From: Verrucomicrobiota bacterium
Lineage (GTDB): Bacteria; Verrucomicrobiota; Lentisphaeria; JABSQK01; JAJFLO01
Reading direction: 5' to 3'
Length of the DNA: 64,000 nucleotides
Assembly: GCA_021772615.1 (NCBI GenBank)
Contig: JAJFLQ010000157.1
Location: 29,916-93,915 of the forward strand
Made by a program: the position numbers and the translations under genes
Shown here: one piece after another, positions 36,519-44,799 of the stretch
How positions within the stretch are numbered: the first letter of the stretch is position 1
Layout of the letters: every line of letters starts with the position of its first letter
Notes under the pieces: model-generated
Told to the model about the DNA's origin: nothing
Databases searched by the model: none
Seen by the model: only the letters and a program-made list of their open reading frames with translations

Positions 36519-39206
36519 CTACTGAAGGCCGGCGAGAAGGGCTTCTACCTGTTTGATCTTTTCAGAATATTCTTTTTGCCGTTCCCGCTCGCCGGACACG
36601 ATCTCCTGCGGCGCGCGTTTCAGGAAGTTCTCGTTTTCGAGCTTCTTATTGATCGTCCCGATTACCCGCTGCAGGTCCTCGTGTTGTTTCTTCAGTCGCG
36701 CGACTTCCGCATCAACGTCGACGGCACCTTCGAGCGGCATGTAAATGAGCCCGTGGTTGCCGACGGCTGACGGCAACGACGTCTCCGGCATGTAGTCGGC
36801 ATCAATGATGATGGACTCGGCGTTGAGATGCAGCGTAACCGACGCCGGATCGGCCTCAAGCACCTTGCGGAACGCATCGCTGGTCGGTTTGATTACATAG
36901 GCAATCTTGCGGTTGAACGGGATGTTATAGTCGCCGCGCAGGTTACGTCCTGCCTTAATGAGATCGAACTTTTCCTTCACCATTGCTGCGGTGTCGGCAT
37001 CGATCCGGAGGGCTTGCAAGGTTGCGGGCGTCAATGGCTCCGGCCATGTTGCGTTCATGATTGATGCATCGTCTCCGACGAAATTCAGTCCATGAAAGAT
37101 TTCTTCGGTTACGAACGGCATCACGGGGTGGAGCAGCCGAAGAATGACGGAGAGTACGTAGTCGAATACCCGAAGCGTGACCTGCCGTCTCTGTTCATCA
37201 TCGCCGTAAAATGCGGCCTTTGCCGACTCCACGTACCAGTCACAGAATTCGTTCCAGATAAACTCGTACAATTGAATCGCGTAGGAATGGAAATCGAATG
37301 CAGTGAGACTCGCGGTAATCTCTGCCGCGACCGTGTTGGTGCGGTATAGGACCCATCGATCGTCTGGGCGCAGACGTTCTGCGTCGATGTCATCGATCTG
37401 ATCCCAATTTTCCGAAATATCACCCTGTATGAGGCGAAATCGTGCCGCATTCCATATCTTGTTAGCGAAATTCCGTCCGATCTCGCATTTTTCATTACTG
37501 TAGCGAATATCCAGTCCGACCGGTGCGATATAGATCACCGTGTATCTCAGCGCGTCGGCGCCGTAGCTGTCGATTACATCCAGCGGGTTGGGCGAATTGT
37601 TCAGGCTCTTTGACAGCTTTCGTCCTTTGTCGTCCCGAATGATCGAGGTGAAATACACGTCGCTGAAGGGAATATCATCCATGAACTCGAGACCGGCCAT
37701 GATCATGCGGGCGACCCAGAAAAAGATTATATCGGGCCCGGTCACCAGTGATTGCGTAGGGTAAAAGTGCTTGAGGTCCTCGCTCGCTTTCGGCCAGCCG
37801 AATACGGAAAAGGGCCATAACCATGAGCTGAACCATGTGTCCAGGACATCTTCGTCCTGGCGGAAGGCATTGTGCCCGCAGTCGGTACAAACCTCTGGCG
37901 CCGACCGTGCCGCAACGACGGCGTTGCAGTTCGTGCAATAGTACGCTGGAATCCGATGGCCCCACCAGAGTTGGCGGCTGATACACCAGTCCTTGATATT
38001 TTCCATCCAGTGGTTGTAAGTCTTGGTCCATCGCTCGGGATAGAACCGGATGCGCCCGTCCTCTACCGCCTTGATGGCTGGTTTTGCCAGCGATGTCATT
38101 TTGACAAACCACTGCTCGCTCAGGCGCGGTTCCACAGGCACGTGACCGCGTTCGGAAAACCCGACTTGGTGCTCGTAGTCTTCGATTTTCTCGATCACAC
38201 CCTGCTCTTGCAGTGCCGCCACGACCGTGCGGCGGCATTCATAGCGGTCGAGGCCCTGGTAGTCCGGGCCAGCCTCACGGGTCATGGAGCCGTCGCGGTC
38301 AATGACTTCGATCACGGCCAGATTGTGACGCTGGCTCATGTCGTAGTCGTTAGGGTCATGCGCAGGTGTCACCTTCACCGCGCCGGTACCGAATTCGCGA
38401 TCGACGTAGGTGTCACCGAAGATCGGAATTTCACGCCCGGTGAGCGGCAGTGTGACTGTCTGACCGATCATGGTGCGGTAGCGTTCGTCTTCCGGATGCA
38501 CCGCCACACCGGTATCGCCGAGCATCGTCTCCGGTCGCGTTGTTGCGACGATAATATGGCCGTCGCCGGAGGTTAAGGGATATCGCATATACCACAATGA
38601 CCCACGTGTGCTCTGGTAGATCACTTCTTCGTCGGACAGTGCCGTATGTGATTTCGGGCACCAGTTGATCATGCGTTTACCGCGGTAGATCAACCCTTTA
38701 TCGTATAGCCGCAGAAACACCTCGACGACGGCGTCGGAGAGGTCGTCGTCGAGTGTGAATCGTTCCCGCCGCCAGTCGCAGGCTACGCCGAGACGCCGAA
38801 GCTGGTGTATGATCGTGCCGCCGTATTTTTCCTTCCACTCCCAGACCCTAACGAGGAACTTGTCGCGGCCAAGGTCGTAACGCGACAGCGACTCGCTTAC
38901 GCGCAGGTGTGCTTCGACCTTCGACTGCGTCGCAATGCCGGCGTGGTCCGTTCCCGGTACCCAGCATACGTCGCGGCCGCGCAGTTTCTCCCACCGAATC
39001 AGGATGTCCTGCAAAGTGTTGTTTAAGACGTGCCCCAAAGTGAGCATGCCGGTGACGTTCGGCGGCGGTATCACGATGGTATAGGGGGATTTGTCCGAGT
39101 CGCCCTTACCGTGAAAATATCCCTGGCTCTCCCAGTGCGGATACCATTTACTCTCTACCGACGCAGGCTCGTAGGCCTTTGCCATTTCTGATCTATTGTC
39201 TGTCAT
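36519..39206 (-). CDS. valS: Valyl-tRNA synthetase
   Basis: Class I synthetase charging tRNA-Val. At 895 residues it has standard length with the HIGH-equivalent in PPPNVTGMLTLGHVLNN, the CP1 editing domain (TTRPETMLGDTGVAVHP, GTGAVKVTPAHDPND), the KMSKS-equivalent in GRKLSKSLNNSPNP, the anticodon-binding domain, and the C-terminal coiled-coil arm (about 830-895). The start ATG 39206 (GGAAC upstream) or ATG 39185 (MAKAYEPASVE) are both possible. The gap upstream shows no T-box signature. Housekeeping gene with no operon partners evident. Confidence 0.97.
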   Translation of the reverse strand: MTDNRSEMAKAYEPASVESKWYPHWESQGYFHGKGDSDKSPYTIVIPPPNVTGMLTLGHVLNNTLQDILIRWEKLRGRDVCWVPGTDHAGIATQSKVEAHLRVSESLSRYDLGRDKFLVRVWEWKEKYGGTIIHQLRRLGVACDWRRERFTLDDDLSDAVVEVFLRLYDKGLIYRGKRMINWCPKSHTALSDEEVIYQSTRGSLWYMRYPLTSGDGHIIVATTRPETMLGDTGVAVHPEDERYRTMIGQTVTLPLTGREIPIFGDTYVDREFGTGAVKVTPAHDPNDYDMSQRHNLAVIEVIDRDGSMTREAGPDYQGLDRYECRRTVVAALQEQGVIEKIEDYEHQVGFSERGHVPVEPRLSEQWFVKMTSLAKPAIKAVEDGRIRFYPERWTKTYNHWMENIKDWCISRQLWWGHRIPAYYCTNCNAVVAARSAPEVCTDCGHNAFRQDEDVLDTWFSSWLWPFSVFGWPKASEDLKHFYPTQSLVTGPDIIFFWVARMIMAGLEFMDDIPFSDVYFTSIIRDDKGRKLSKSLNNSPNPLDVIDSYGADALRYTVIYIAPVGLDIRYSNEKCEIGRNFANKIWNAARFRLIQGDISENWDQIDDIDAERLRPDDRWVLYRTNTVAAEITASLTAFDFHSYAIQLYEFIWNEFCDWYVESAKAAFYGDDEQRRQVTLRVFDYVLSVILRLLHPVMPFVTEEIFHGLNFVGDDASIMNATWPEPLTPATLQALRIDADTAAMVKEKFDLIKAGRNLRGDYNIPFNRKIAYVIKPTSDAFRKVLEADPASVTLHLNAESIIIDADYMPETSLPSAVGNHGLIYMPLEGAVDVDAEVARLKKQHEDLQRVIGTINKKLENENFLKRAPQEIVSGERERQKEYSEKIKQVEALLAGLQ

Positions 39207-39515
39207 GATCGGTTCCGAATGTCGACGGCGACCCGCGACGCAAGTTGCAGGACCGTCGAATGATGAAAAGGCGTAGTCTACGATTCGGTCCAGACGTTGT
39301 CAACCCGTGAGCATCTGCTTTCGTGGGGTGATAGCGACCGGGGACCAACGTGGTAATGTGACTTCCGGTGTCCGGCAGTGTACCGCCGTATCAACGCGAA
39401 AATAATCCGGTTATGTCCCGATTTGTCATGTCAATTGGTGGAACACCCGGATATATTGTACGTTCTTAATTCCGAGCTGACATGAGGTATGTTGACGCAA
39501 ATAAGGGTAATGTGA
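39207..39515. other. Divergent intergenic region between valS and exbB
   Basis: About 309 bases hold the promoters of valS (minus) and the exbB operon (plus). I see AAGGG eight bases before the exbB ATG, but no confident promoter hexamers, T-box, or other RNA element. Confidence 0.4.
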
Positions 39516-40181
39516 ATGTCTGTATTTCTGGAGTTGCTGGCTAAAGGAGGTCCAATCACCTGGATGATTTTCGGGTTGGGCTTTATTTCTGTATTCTGGA
39601 CAATCGAGCGATTGTTGCACTTTCACCGTGCACAGATAAATGTGCAGGAGTTTCTGCGGGGCGTGATCAATGTGTTGAAGCGCGACAATGTCGTAGAAGC
39701 AATCAGTATCTGCGATGAAACACCGGGGCCTGTGTCACAGGTTCTACGGGCCGTCATTTTGCGTAGCGGCCAGGGCGCACAGGGCATGCAGCAGGCCGTG
39801 GAAGACACCGGTCTCAGCGAGATTCCCCGCCTCGAGCGGAATCTGAAAGGTTTGGCGACGATCGCATACGTAGCGCCGCTGCTGGGGCTTCTCGGAACGG
39901 TAATCGGAATGATCACGTTGTTTCAGAGTATGGAGCAGGCAGGTACATTCGTGGAAACACGCACGCTCGCAGGCGGCATTTGGCAGGCGCTGCTCAGCAC
40001 TGCTGCGGGCTTGACCGTAGCGATACCGTCGCATGGATTTTATAATTATTTTGTCGGTCGGCTCGATTCCATTGTTGTGGAAATGGAGAAGGCGTCATCG
40101 GAAATGATCTATTTTCTGACCGAAACAAAGCTCACAATCGAAACGGCCGAGCCCGAGCCCGATGGAACAAACGATAAGTAA
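39516..40181 (+). CDS. exbB: ExbB/TolQ/MotA-family proton channel subunit
   Basis: Inner-membrane proton-channel component of an energy-transducing complex (Ton- or Tol-like). The 221 residues contain three membrane helices: about 12-32 (ITWMIFGLGFISVFWTIE), about 120-145 (TIAYVAPLLGLLGTVIGMI) with the family Thr/Gly pattern, and about 155-180 (ALLSTAAGLTVAIPS). It lies first in a tightly packed operon with exbD, a TonB-like protein, a zinc-ribbon protein and guaA. AAGGG precedes the ATG by 8 bases. Whether it powers a TonB receptor, Tol-Pal or another surface process cannot be told from it alone. Confidence 0.92.
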   Translation: MSVFLELLAKGGPITWMIFGLGFISVFWTIERLLHFHRAQINVQEFLRGVINVLKRDNVVEAISICDETPGPVSQVLRAVILRSGQGAQGMQQAVEDTGLSEIPRLERNLKGLATIAYVAPLLGLLGTVIGMITLFQSMEQAGTFVETRTLAGGIWQALLSTAAGLTVAIPSHGFYNYFVGRLDSIVVEMEKASSEMIYFLTETKLTIETAEPEPDGTNDK

Positions 40182-40641
40182 ATTCACCTACCGCACCAGA
40201 TTTCTCAATCGCAGGCTTACGATATTATCCGGCACCAGTCTCGCCCTGACGCCCCTTGTCGACGTGATTTTCCTGCTGCTGATTTTCTTTATGATCGGCA
40301 GTTCGTTTGTCTTCCAAACCGGCACTACAGTCAGTCTTCCGGAGACCAAGCAGGAATTCAAGAGCGTCGCGGATAAGCTGATCATTACGCTTACCAAGGA
40401 GAAGCTTCTGTTTTTCAACGACCAGTTACTGGAAGACTGGACGCATCTGGAGCAGCGTCTGGCCAATATGGCGTGGAACCGCGATCCCGATGTCGTGGGC
40501 GGCGGACGTAAAGGGCGGCCACCGATTATCATGTTGAAAGCGGATAAGGACGTACCGTACGACGATATTATGAAAGTCATGTCCATCACCCGGCTCTACG
40601 GCATGAATATTTTCCTGGTTACGAAGACGGAGGGAACCTGA
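40162..40641 (+). CDS. exbD: ExbD/TolR-family protein
   Basis: Partner of ExbB. The 159 residues have a cytoplasmic N-terminus, a single membrane helix (about 31-50) with the essential Asp in LTPLVDVIFLLLIFF, and a periplasmic C-terminal domain containing the TolR-type sequence IIMLKADKDVPYDDIMKVM. It overlaps exbB by 20 bases, implying coupled translation. A GGRKGR insert (about 113-118) is slightly unusual for the family. Confidence 0.92.
   Translation: MEQTISKFTYRTRFLNRRLTILSGTSLALTPLVDVIFLLLIFFMIGSSFVFQTGTTVSLPETKQEFKSVADKLIITLTKEKLLFFNDQLLEDWTHLEQRLANMAWNRDPDVVGGGRKGRPPIIMLKADKDVPYDDIMKVMSITRLYGMNIFLVTKTEGT
40629..40634 (+). promoter_or_regulatory. Shine-Dalgarno deciding a CTG start
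   Basis: GGAGGG lies 8 bases before CTG at 40643, inside the last codons of exbD. Because the frame downstream has no ATG, GTG or TTG until after its membrane helix, this site is the main argument for CTG initiation. Confidence 0.7.
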
Positions 40642-40642
40642 C

Positions 40643-41491
40643 CTGAGTCAACGACCTCACAATATCAGGCAACAGCGCGAGCCGGTTACGCTGCGATATT
40701 TCCTTTCGATCATCATTACCAGCGCGATATACGCCGGGCTTGCGTTTTTATTCGAACTTGAAATACCGGAAGCGGAAGGGCGGGTAGGGCCGCATGTGCC
40801 GCTGGCCGATGTCACGCTGCTGCCGCTGGACACTGAACCCGTATATCCGTGGATGGCAAATCTTGTTGCGTCACTGGAACTGCTGGATCCGACAGTGTTG
40901 TCGCTGCCGAATACCTCTAAGGGCTTCAGCAAGATTCGTAATCTCGAATTTCAACGGCCGTTGGTGCCGGTGGAACCACATGAATTCGAAATTCACTTTG
41001 ATACCGCGCTGACGTTTCCCGCGTTGACACTTACTGAAGGTGTGTCGGATCTCATGTTATCGATGCATCACGGCAAGGTGCGGGAATTGGCGCCAATACA
41101 TGTCGCCGAGCCTCCGCCGATCGCGTCACAGGTTTTGATGGTGAACGACGCTGGGGGGATTATCGATTATCTGCCGCCGCTTTCGATGGACACCGCTGCC
41201 GGTGACGGTGGGCCGCTAATTACAGAGGGACCGACGCGGTTGCATGTGTCCATGCGTAAGGCGCTGGTACGAGTGCAATTAGAGCAGTCATGCGGAAACT
41301 CAGAGCTGGACCAACTAGCTGTCGGTGCGCTACGTCAGTACTATATACTGGAGATTGCCAACACACCGGATCCCGAGATTGGCGTCATTCGCGATCCGGT
41401 CGTGTGGATACACTGGCGGTATCGCCCGGAGATCGAAGAGCGCCGAGAATTGCAGATGGAGGAACTATTTGATGATACGCATCAGTTTTGA
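40643..41491 (+). CDS. TonB-like third component of the ExbBD operon (CTG start proposed)
   Basis: The frame encodes 282 residues if started at CTG 40643: a short basic cytoplasmic tail, a membrane helix (about 19-36; RYFLSIIITSAIYAGLAFLF), a periplasmic linker (about 38-200) rich in Pro/Val/Glu, and a C-terminal domain ending in IHWRYRPEIEERRELQMEE. The topology is that of TonB/TolA. The conventional start GTG 40796 would delete the membrane anchor and leave a periplasmic protein with no signal peptide. GGAGGG sits 8 bases before the CTG. The C-terminal domain is not clearly TonB_C, so the function rests on operon position and topology. Confidence 0.72.
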   Translation: MSQRPHNIRQQREPVTLRYFLSIIITSAIYAGLAFLFELEIPEAEGRVGPHVPLADVTLLPLDTEPVYPWMANLVASLELLDPTVLSLPNTSKGFSKIRNLEFQRPLVPVEPHEFEIHFDTALTFPALTLTEGVSDLMLSMHHGKVRELAPIHVAEPPPIASQVLMVNDAGGIIDYLPPLSMDTAAGDGGPLITEGPTRLHVSMRKALVRVQLEQSCGNSELDQLAVGALRQYYILEIANTPDPEIGVIRDPVVWIHWRYRPEIEERRELQMEELFDDTHQF

Positions 41492-41729
41492 TCATTTTTT
41501 TATTTTCCACAACGCCTTTGCCGTAGGTGTGCTCGCGGTATTCTGGTTGCGCAAGAATTGGCGTGAATCTGCGGAATCGTGGAATATCTCACAGGAAACA
41601 CTCGGGCGCTGCAACAAGTGCCATCTCACCTTTCTAACCAAACGCATCGAAACTCTGGTCCGCTGTCCGTCCTGCAACCAGGTATCACGGATCCGATCGA
41701 AAAAATCTTCTCGCCGTATGAGGTATTGA
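41472..41729 (+). CDS. Small membrane protein with a zinc ribbon
   Basis: An 85-residue protein starting at ATG 41472, inside the last 20 bases of the TonB-like gene. It has one hydrophobic helix (about 7-26; FFIFHNAFAVGVLAVFWL) and then a zinc-ribbon-like pair, CNKC and CPSC, about 17 residues apart, ending in a very basic tail (RSKKSSRRMRY). Its stop codon touches the ATG of guaA. No family is recognised. Context suggests an accessory part of the ExbBD-like complex. The conserved CxxC pairs and overlapping starts argue that it is real. Confidence 0.78.
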   Translation: MIRISFDHFFIFHNAFAVGVLAVFWLRKNWRESAESWNISQETLGRCNKCHLTFLTKRIETLVRCPSCNQVSRIRSKKSSRRMRY

Positions 41730-43277
41730 ATGGATGTCCCGTCCGAAAGCATTATCATTCTCGACTTCGGTTCGCAGTATACTCAGCTCATTGCTCGTCG
41801 AATCCGGGAATTGAATATCTACAGCGCGATCATGCCTTACGGTATTGACGCTGCCGAATTGCGCCGCCGCCAACCGTCCGGGCTGATATTGAGCGGCGGG
41901 CCGTCAAGCGTCTATGGCGAGAATGCGCCGCACTGCGACCCGGCGATCTTTGATCTCGGCATACCGGTGCTGGGCATTTGTTACGGTTTGCAGCTCATCG
42001 CTCACAATTTGAACGGTCGTGTCGAAGCGGGGAGCAAACGCGAGTTCGGCCAAGCCGACCTGAACGTGATCACGTCGCATGCGCTGTTTCGCGATCTACC
42101 GGACGTTCAGCGGGTCTGGATGAGTCATGGCGACAAAGTACTGTCCCTCCCGTCCGGCTTCTCAGCAGTTGCCGCTACAGCTAACGCCGAATTTGCGGCG
42201 GTCGCCGACGATGCGCGGCGGCTGTTTGGCTTGCAGTTTCATCCCGAGGTCGTACACACGGAGTGCGGCACCGCAATCCTGCGCAATTACTGCGTGTCGA
42301 TTTGCGGCTGCGCGCAAAACTGGACGATGAAGTCGTTTGTCGACCACAGTGTGGCTGAGCACCGCAATCGGATCGGTGAGAGCAAGGTGATCCTCGGGCT
42401 CAGCGGCGGTGTGGACTCGTCCGTTGCTGCGGCCTTGCTGCACAAGGCGATTGGCGATCAGTTAATATGCGTCTTTGTTGATAACGGTTTGCTGCGTGCC
42501 GGCGAGGTCGAAGTGGTGATCCGTTTCTTTGAGGACGCGTTTTCGATGAAGCTGCATCATGTGGATGCGGCAGACCGGTTTTTGAATAAATTGGAAGGCG
42601 TGACCGATCCCGAGACGAAACGTCGAATTATCGGCCATGAGTTTATCGAGGTATTCGAGGAGACGGCACGAGGCTACACCGGCGTGACGTATCTTGGACA
42701 GGGAACGACCTATCCCGACGTCATCGAAAGTGTGCCGATCGATGGCAATCCCAGTGCGCTCATCAAGAGTCATCACAATGTCGGCGGTCTGCCCGAGGTC
42801 ATGGGACTCGACCTCGTCGAGCCGATCCGGAGCTTGTTCAAGGATGAGGTGCGCGCTGTCGGTGAAGAATTGGGATTGCCGCACGAGATGGTGATGCGCC
42901 AGCCGTTTCCCGGCCCGGGGCTGGCGATTCGTGTGATTGGTGCGGTCACGCGCGAGCGTCTGGCCATATTGCGTCGTGCCGACACAATCGTGCTCGAGGA
43001 AATGAAGCGCGAGGACTGGTACTACAAGGTTTGGCAATCTTTCGCCGTGCTGTTGCCGGTTCAGACCGTTGGCGTGATGGGCGACGAACGCACCTATGAA
43101 AACGTCGTCGCCCTTCGCATTGTCGAGAGCGTCGACGGTATGACCGCCGACTGGACACGGCTACCGTACGAAATCCTGGCGAGGATTTCGAATCGGATTA
43201 TCAACGAAGTTCGCGGCGTGAATCGCGTGTGTTACGACATCAGTTCGAAACCGCCCGGCACGATCGAGTGGGAATAG
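41730..43277 (+). CDS. guaA: GMP synthase (glutamine-hydrolysing)
   Basis: Converts XMP to GMP using ATP and glutamine ammonia. The 515 residues comprise a class I glutamine amidotransferase (about 7-195; nucleophile Cys84 in LGICYGLQ, with His and Glu in FHPEVVHTECG), an ATP pyrophosphatase domain (P-loop LGLSGGVDSSVAA) and the C-terminal dimerisation domain (PFPGPGLAIRVIG, CYDISSKPPGTIEWE). Standard length. The ATG directly follows the stop codon of the small zinc-ribbon gene, so guaA is co-transcribed with the ExbBD operon, an unusual pairing with no obvious metabolic reason. Confidence 0.97.
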   Translation: MDVPSESIIILDFGSQYTQLIARRIRELNIYSAIMPYGIDAAELRRRQPSGLILSGGPSSVYGENAPHCDPAIFDLGIPVLGICYGLQLIAHNLNGRVEAGSKREFGQADLNVITSHALFRDLPDVQRVWMSHGDKVLSLPSGFSAVAATANAEFAAVADDARRLFGLQFHPEVVHTECGTAILRNYCVSICGCAQNWTMKSFVDHSVAEHRNRIGESKVILGLSGGVDSSVAAALLHKAIGDQLICVFVDNGLLRAGEVEVVIRFFEDAFSMKLHHVDAADRFLNKLEGVTDPETKRRIIGHEFIEVFEETARGYTGVTYLGQGTTYPDVIESVPIDGNPSALIKSHHNVGGLPEVMGLDLVEPIRSLFKDEVRAVGEELGLPHEMVMRQPFPGPGLAIRVIGAVTRERLAILRRADTIVLEEMKREDWYYKVWQSFAVLLPVQTVGVMGDERTYENVVALRIVESVDGMTADWTRLPYEILARISNRIINEVRGVNRVCYDISSKPPGTIEWE

Positions 43278-43299
43278 GTGTCCACCGGGACCGCCACAA

Positions 43300-44799
43300 T
43301 CAATCTTCCAGCTGTACATTGTCTATGAATACCGTGCCGCTGCCGGTATCGCATGTAAACGAGATGCCGTTTAATTCCCTGCGATCGAGATCGGCGACGC
43401 CGGCGAGGGGAATGATGACCTTTTGCCAGTCGGTAGTGACTCCGTCGGCGAGGAAATCGCGCACATGTCCCATTCGCCGACTGTCTTCCCGCGCGATCCA
43501 GGAGCGATCGGACACGCCGATTTCGATTGACTCCCCGCCGCTGTCACCCTTGATCATGAATGTGATATAGCTGTAAGCCCGTGCGTCCAGAAATACCGAT
43601 GTCTCGCCGAACCGCATCCAAAATCCGGCCCAATGCCCAGTCGGCACCTTGTAGTCCAGCTGCAGCGCCTGGCCTGTGTCTGGCTGGCGCACGGTGGCGT
43701 TGATGTGCACCGATGCCTCGGCAGGGTATCGGGCGAAGCTTCGATACACGCCGCCAAGGTTATTGCGTGGTTCGGGCGTTTCGAAGTCCGCTGCGGTCAG
43801 GATCTTATCGGGCGGTGCGGTGCGATTCAATCGCTCCCTGAACTGTACAGTAAGGGGTTCCACAGCCCTGGCCCAGCCATCGTCGGGGTAGCTTTCCGCG
43901 ATGGCTCTGTCGTTTGCGTCGCCATACGGCGTGATGCGGACCCAGTCTACGAACATCTGTGTTTCGTCGAAGTACGGTTCACCGGCCCAGCGATCCGGAA
44001 ACCAGAGCTGCAGCCAAAATCGTGCCGCTGCGTCTGGTATGTGCTCCCGTGATGTGTATATCTGGCGGTCATCGACGAAAAACTCGACTCGCGGTGGATT
44101 GTCGCCGGAGTCGTCGCCGGTATGCCACTCGTAGCGATACACGTGAAAGTCGCCGTCATCCTGGTGTTGGCCGATCTTGAGATACGTATCGTTGAACTGG
44201 TCCTCGCGTTGTCCGCACCAGGTATTGAATAGGCCGTAGTCGAATGCGACATCGTCAAAGGCCAGCTTTGCGGGGCGGCCGGGCAATTCGATATCGATCT
44301 CGTGGTTGATAATATACGGTTTTCCCGGTGCCTCCGGGGAAGGGACGTATTGCGGGCTTCCCGGGTAAAATTCACGGTAGTGCATGGACGATACGGCCGA
44401 GCACACGCCGAAGTGCGGGGCCACCCGCGCGCGGACCTCATAGCGGCCCGACGCGAAATACTGCCGTGTGGCAATGGCACCGCCGATACGCCGGCCGTGC
44501 GTTCTGGGAATGCCGTATTTATTGATACCGAGGACTGGGCCTTCGTAAAACTTTCCCAGGCCCGTCAAGACCAGGTGACCATCTTCGACTGCAACATTCT
44601 TCGGAACCACACCGCCGTTTACACCTATACCACCCCATTGTCTGTGTGCGATAAGCCAGGTGTCGGCATTGACGCTTCCAGTTGTGAAGTCGTCAAAAAA
44701 CGGTGTGGTCGCAATCTGCGGCGACGACGGCGGCGCACCGGATGCGGTTGCCACTGCAAGTACGATGGTAATCGCACAGATACATGTCGCCCGGATCAT
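43300..44799 (-). CDS. Secreted GH16-family glycoside hydrolase
   Basis: Probable extracellular endo-beta-glucanase-like or galactanase-like enzyme. The 499 residues begin with a signal peptide (about 1-21), followed by a concanavalin-like GH16 domain (about 33-295). The catalytic motif EIDIE places nucleophile Glu167, Asp169 and acid/base Glu171 in NHEIDIELPG; this form without the beta-bulge is seen in lichenase/XET-type members. The C-terminal part (about 345-499) is a second beta-sandwich that looks carbohydrate-binding (AYSYITFMIKGDSGG, WQKVIIPLAG). The ATG overlaps the stop of the RHS gene as ATGA. Substrate cannot be fixed from sequence. Confidence 0.86.
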   Translation of the reverse strand: MIRATCICAITIVLAVATASGAPPSSPQIATTPFFDDFTTGSVNADTWLIAHRQWGGIGVNGGVVPKNVAVEDGHLVLTGLGKFYEGPVLGINKYGIPRTHGRRIGGAIATRQYFASGRYEVRARVAPHFGVCSAVSSMHYREFYPGSPQYVPSPEAPGKPYIINHEIDIELPGRPAKLAFDDVAFDYGLFNTWCGQREDQFNDTYLKIGQHQDDGDFHVYRYEWHTGDDSGDNPPRVEFFVDDRQIYTSREHIPDAAARFWLQLWFPDRWAGEPYFDETQMFVDWVRITPYGDANDRAIAESYPDDGWARAVEPLTVQFRERLNRTAPPDKILTAADFETPEPRNNLGGVYRSFARYPAEASVHINATVRQPDTGQALQLDYKVPTGHWAGFWMRFGETSVFLDARAYSYITFMIKGDSGGESIEIGVSDRSWIAREDSRRMGHVRDFLADGVTTDWQKVIIPLAGVADLDRRELNGISFTCDTGSGTVFIDNVQLED

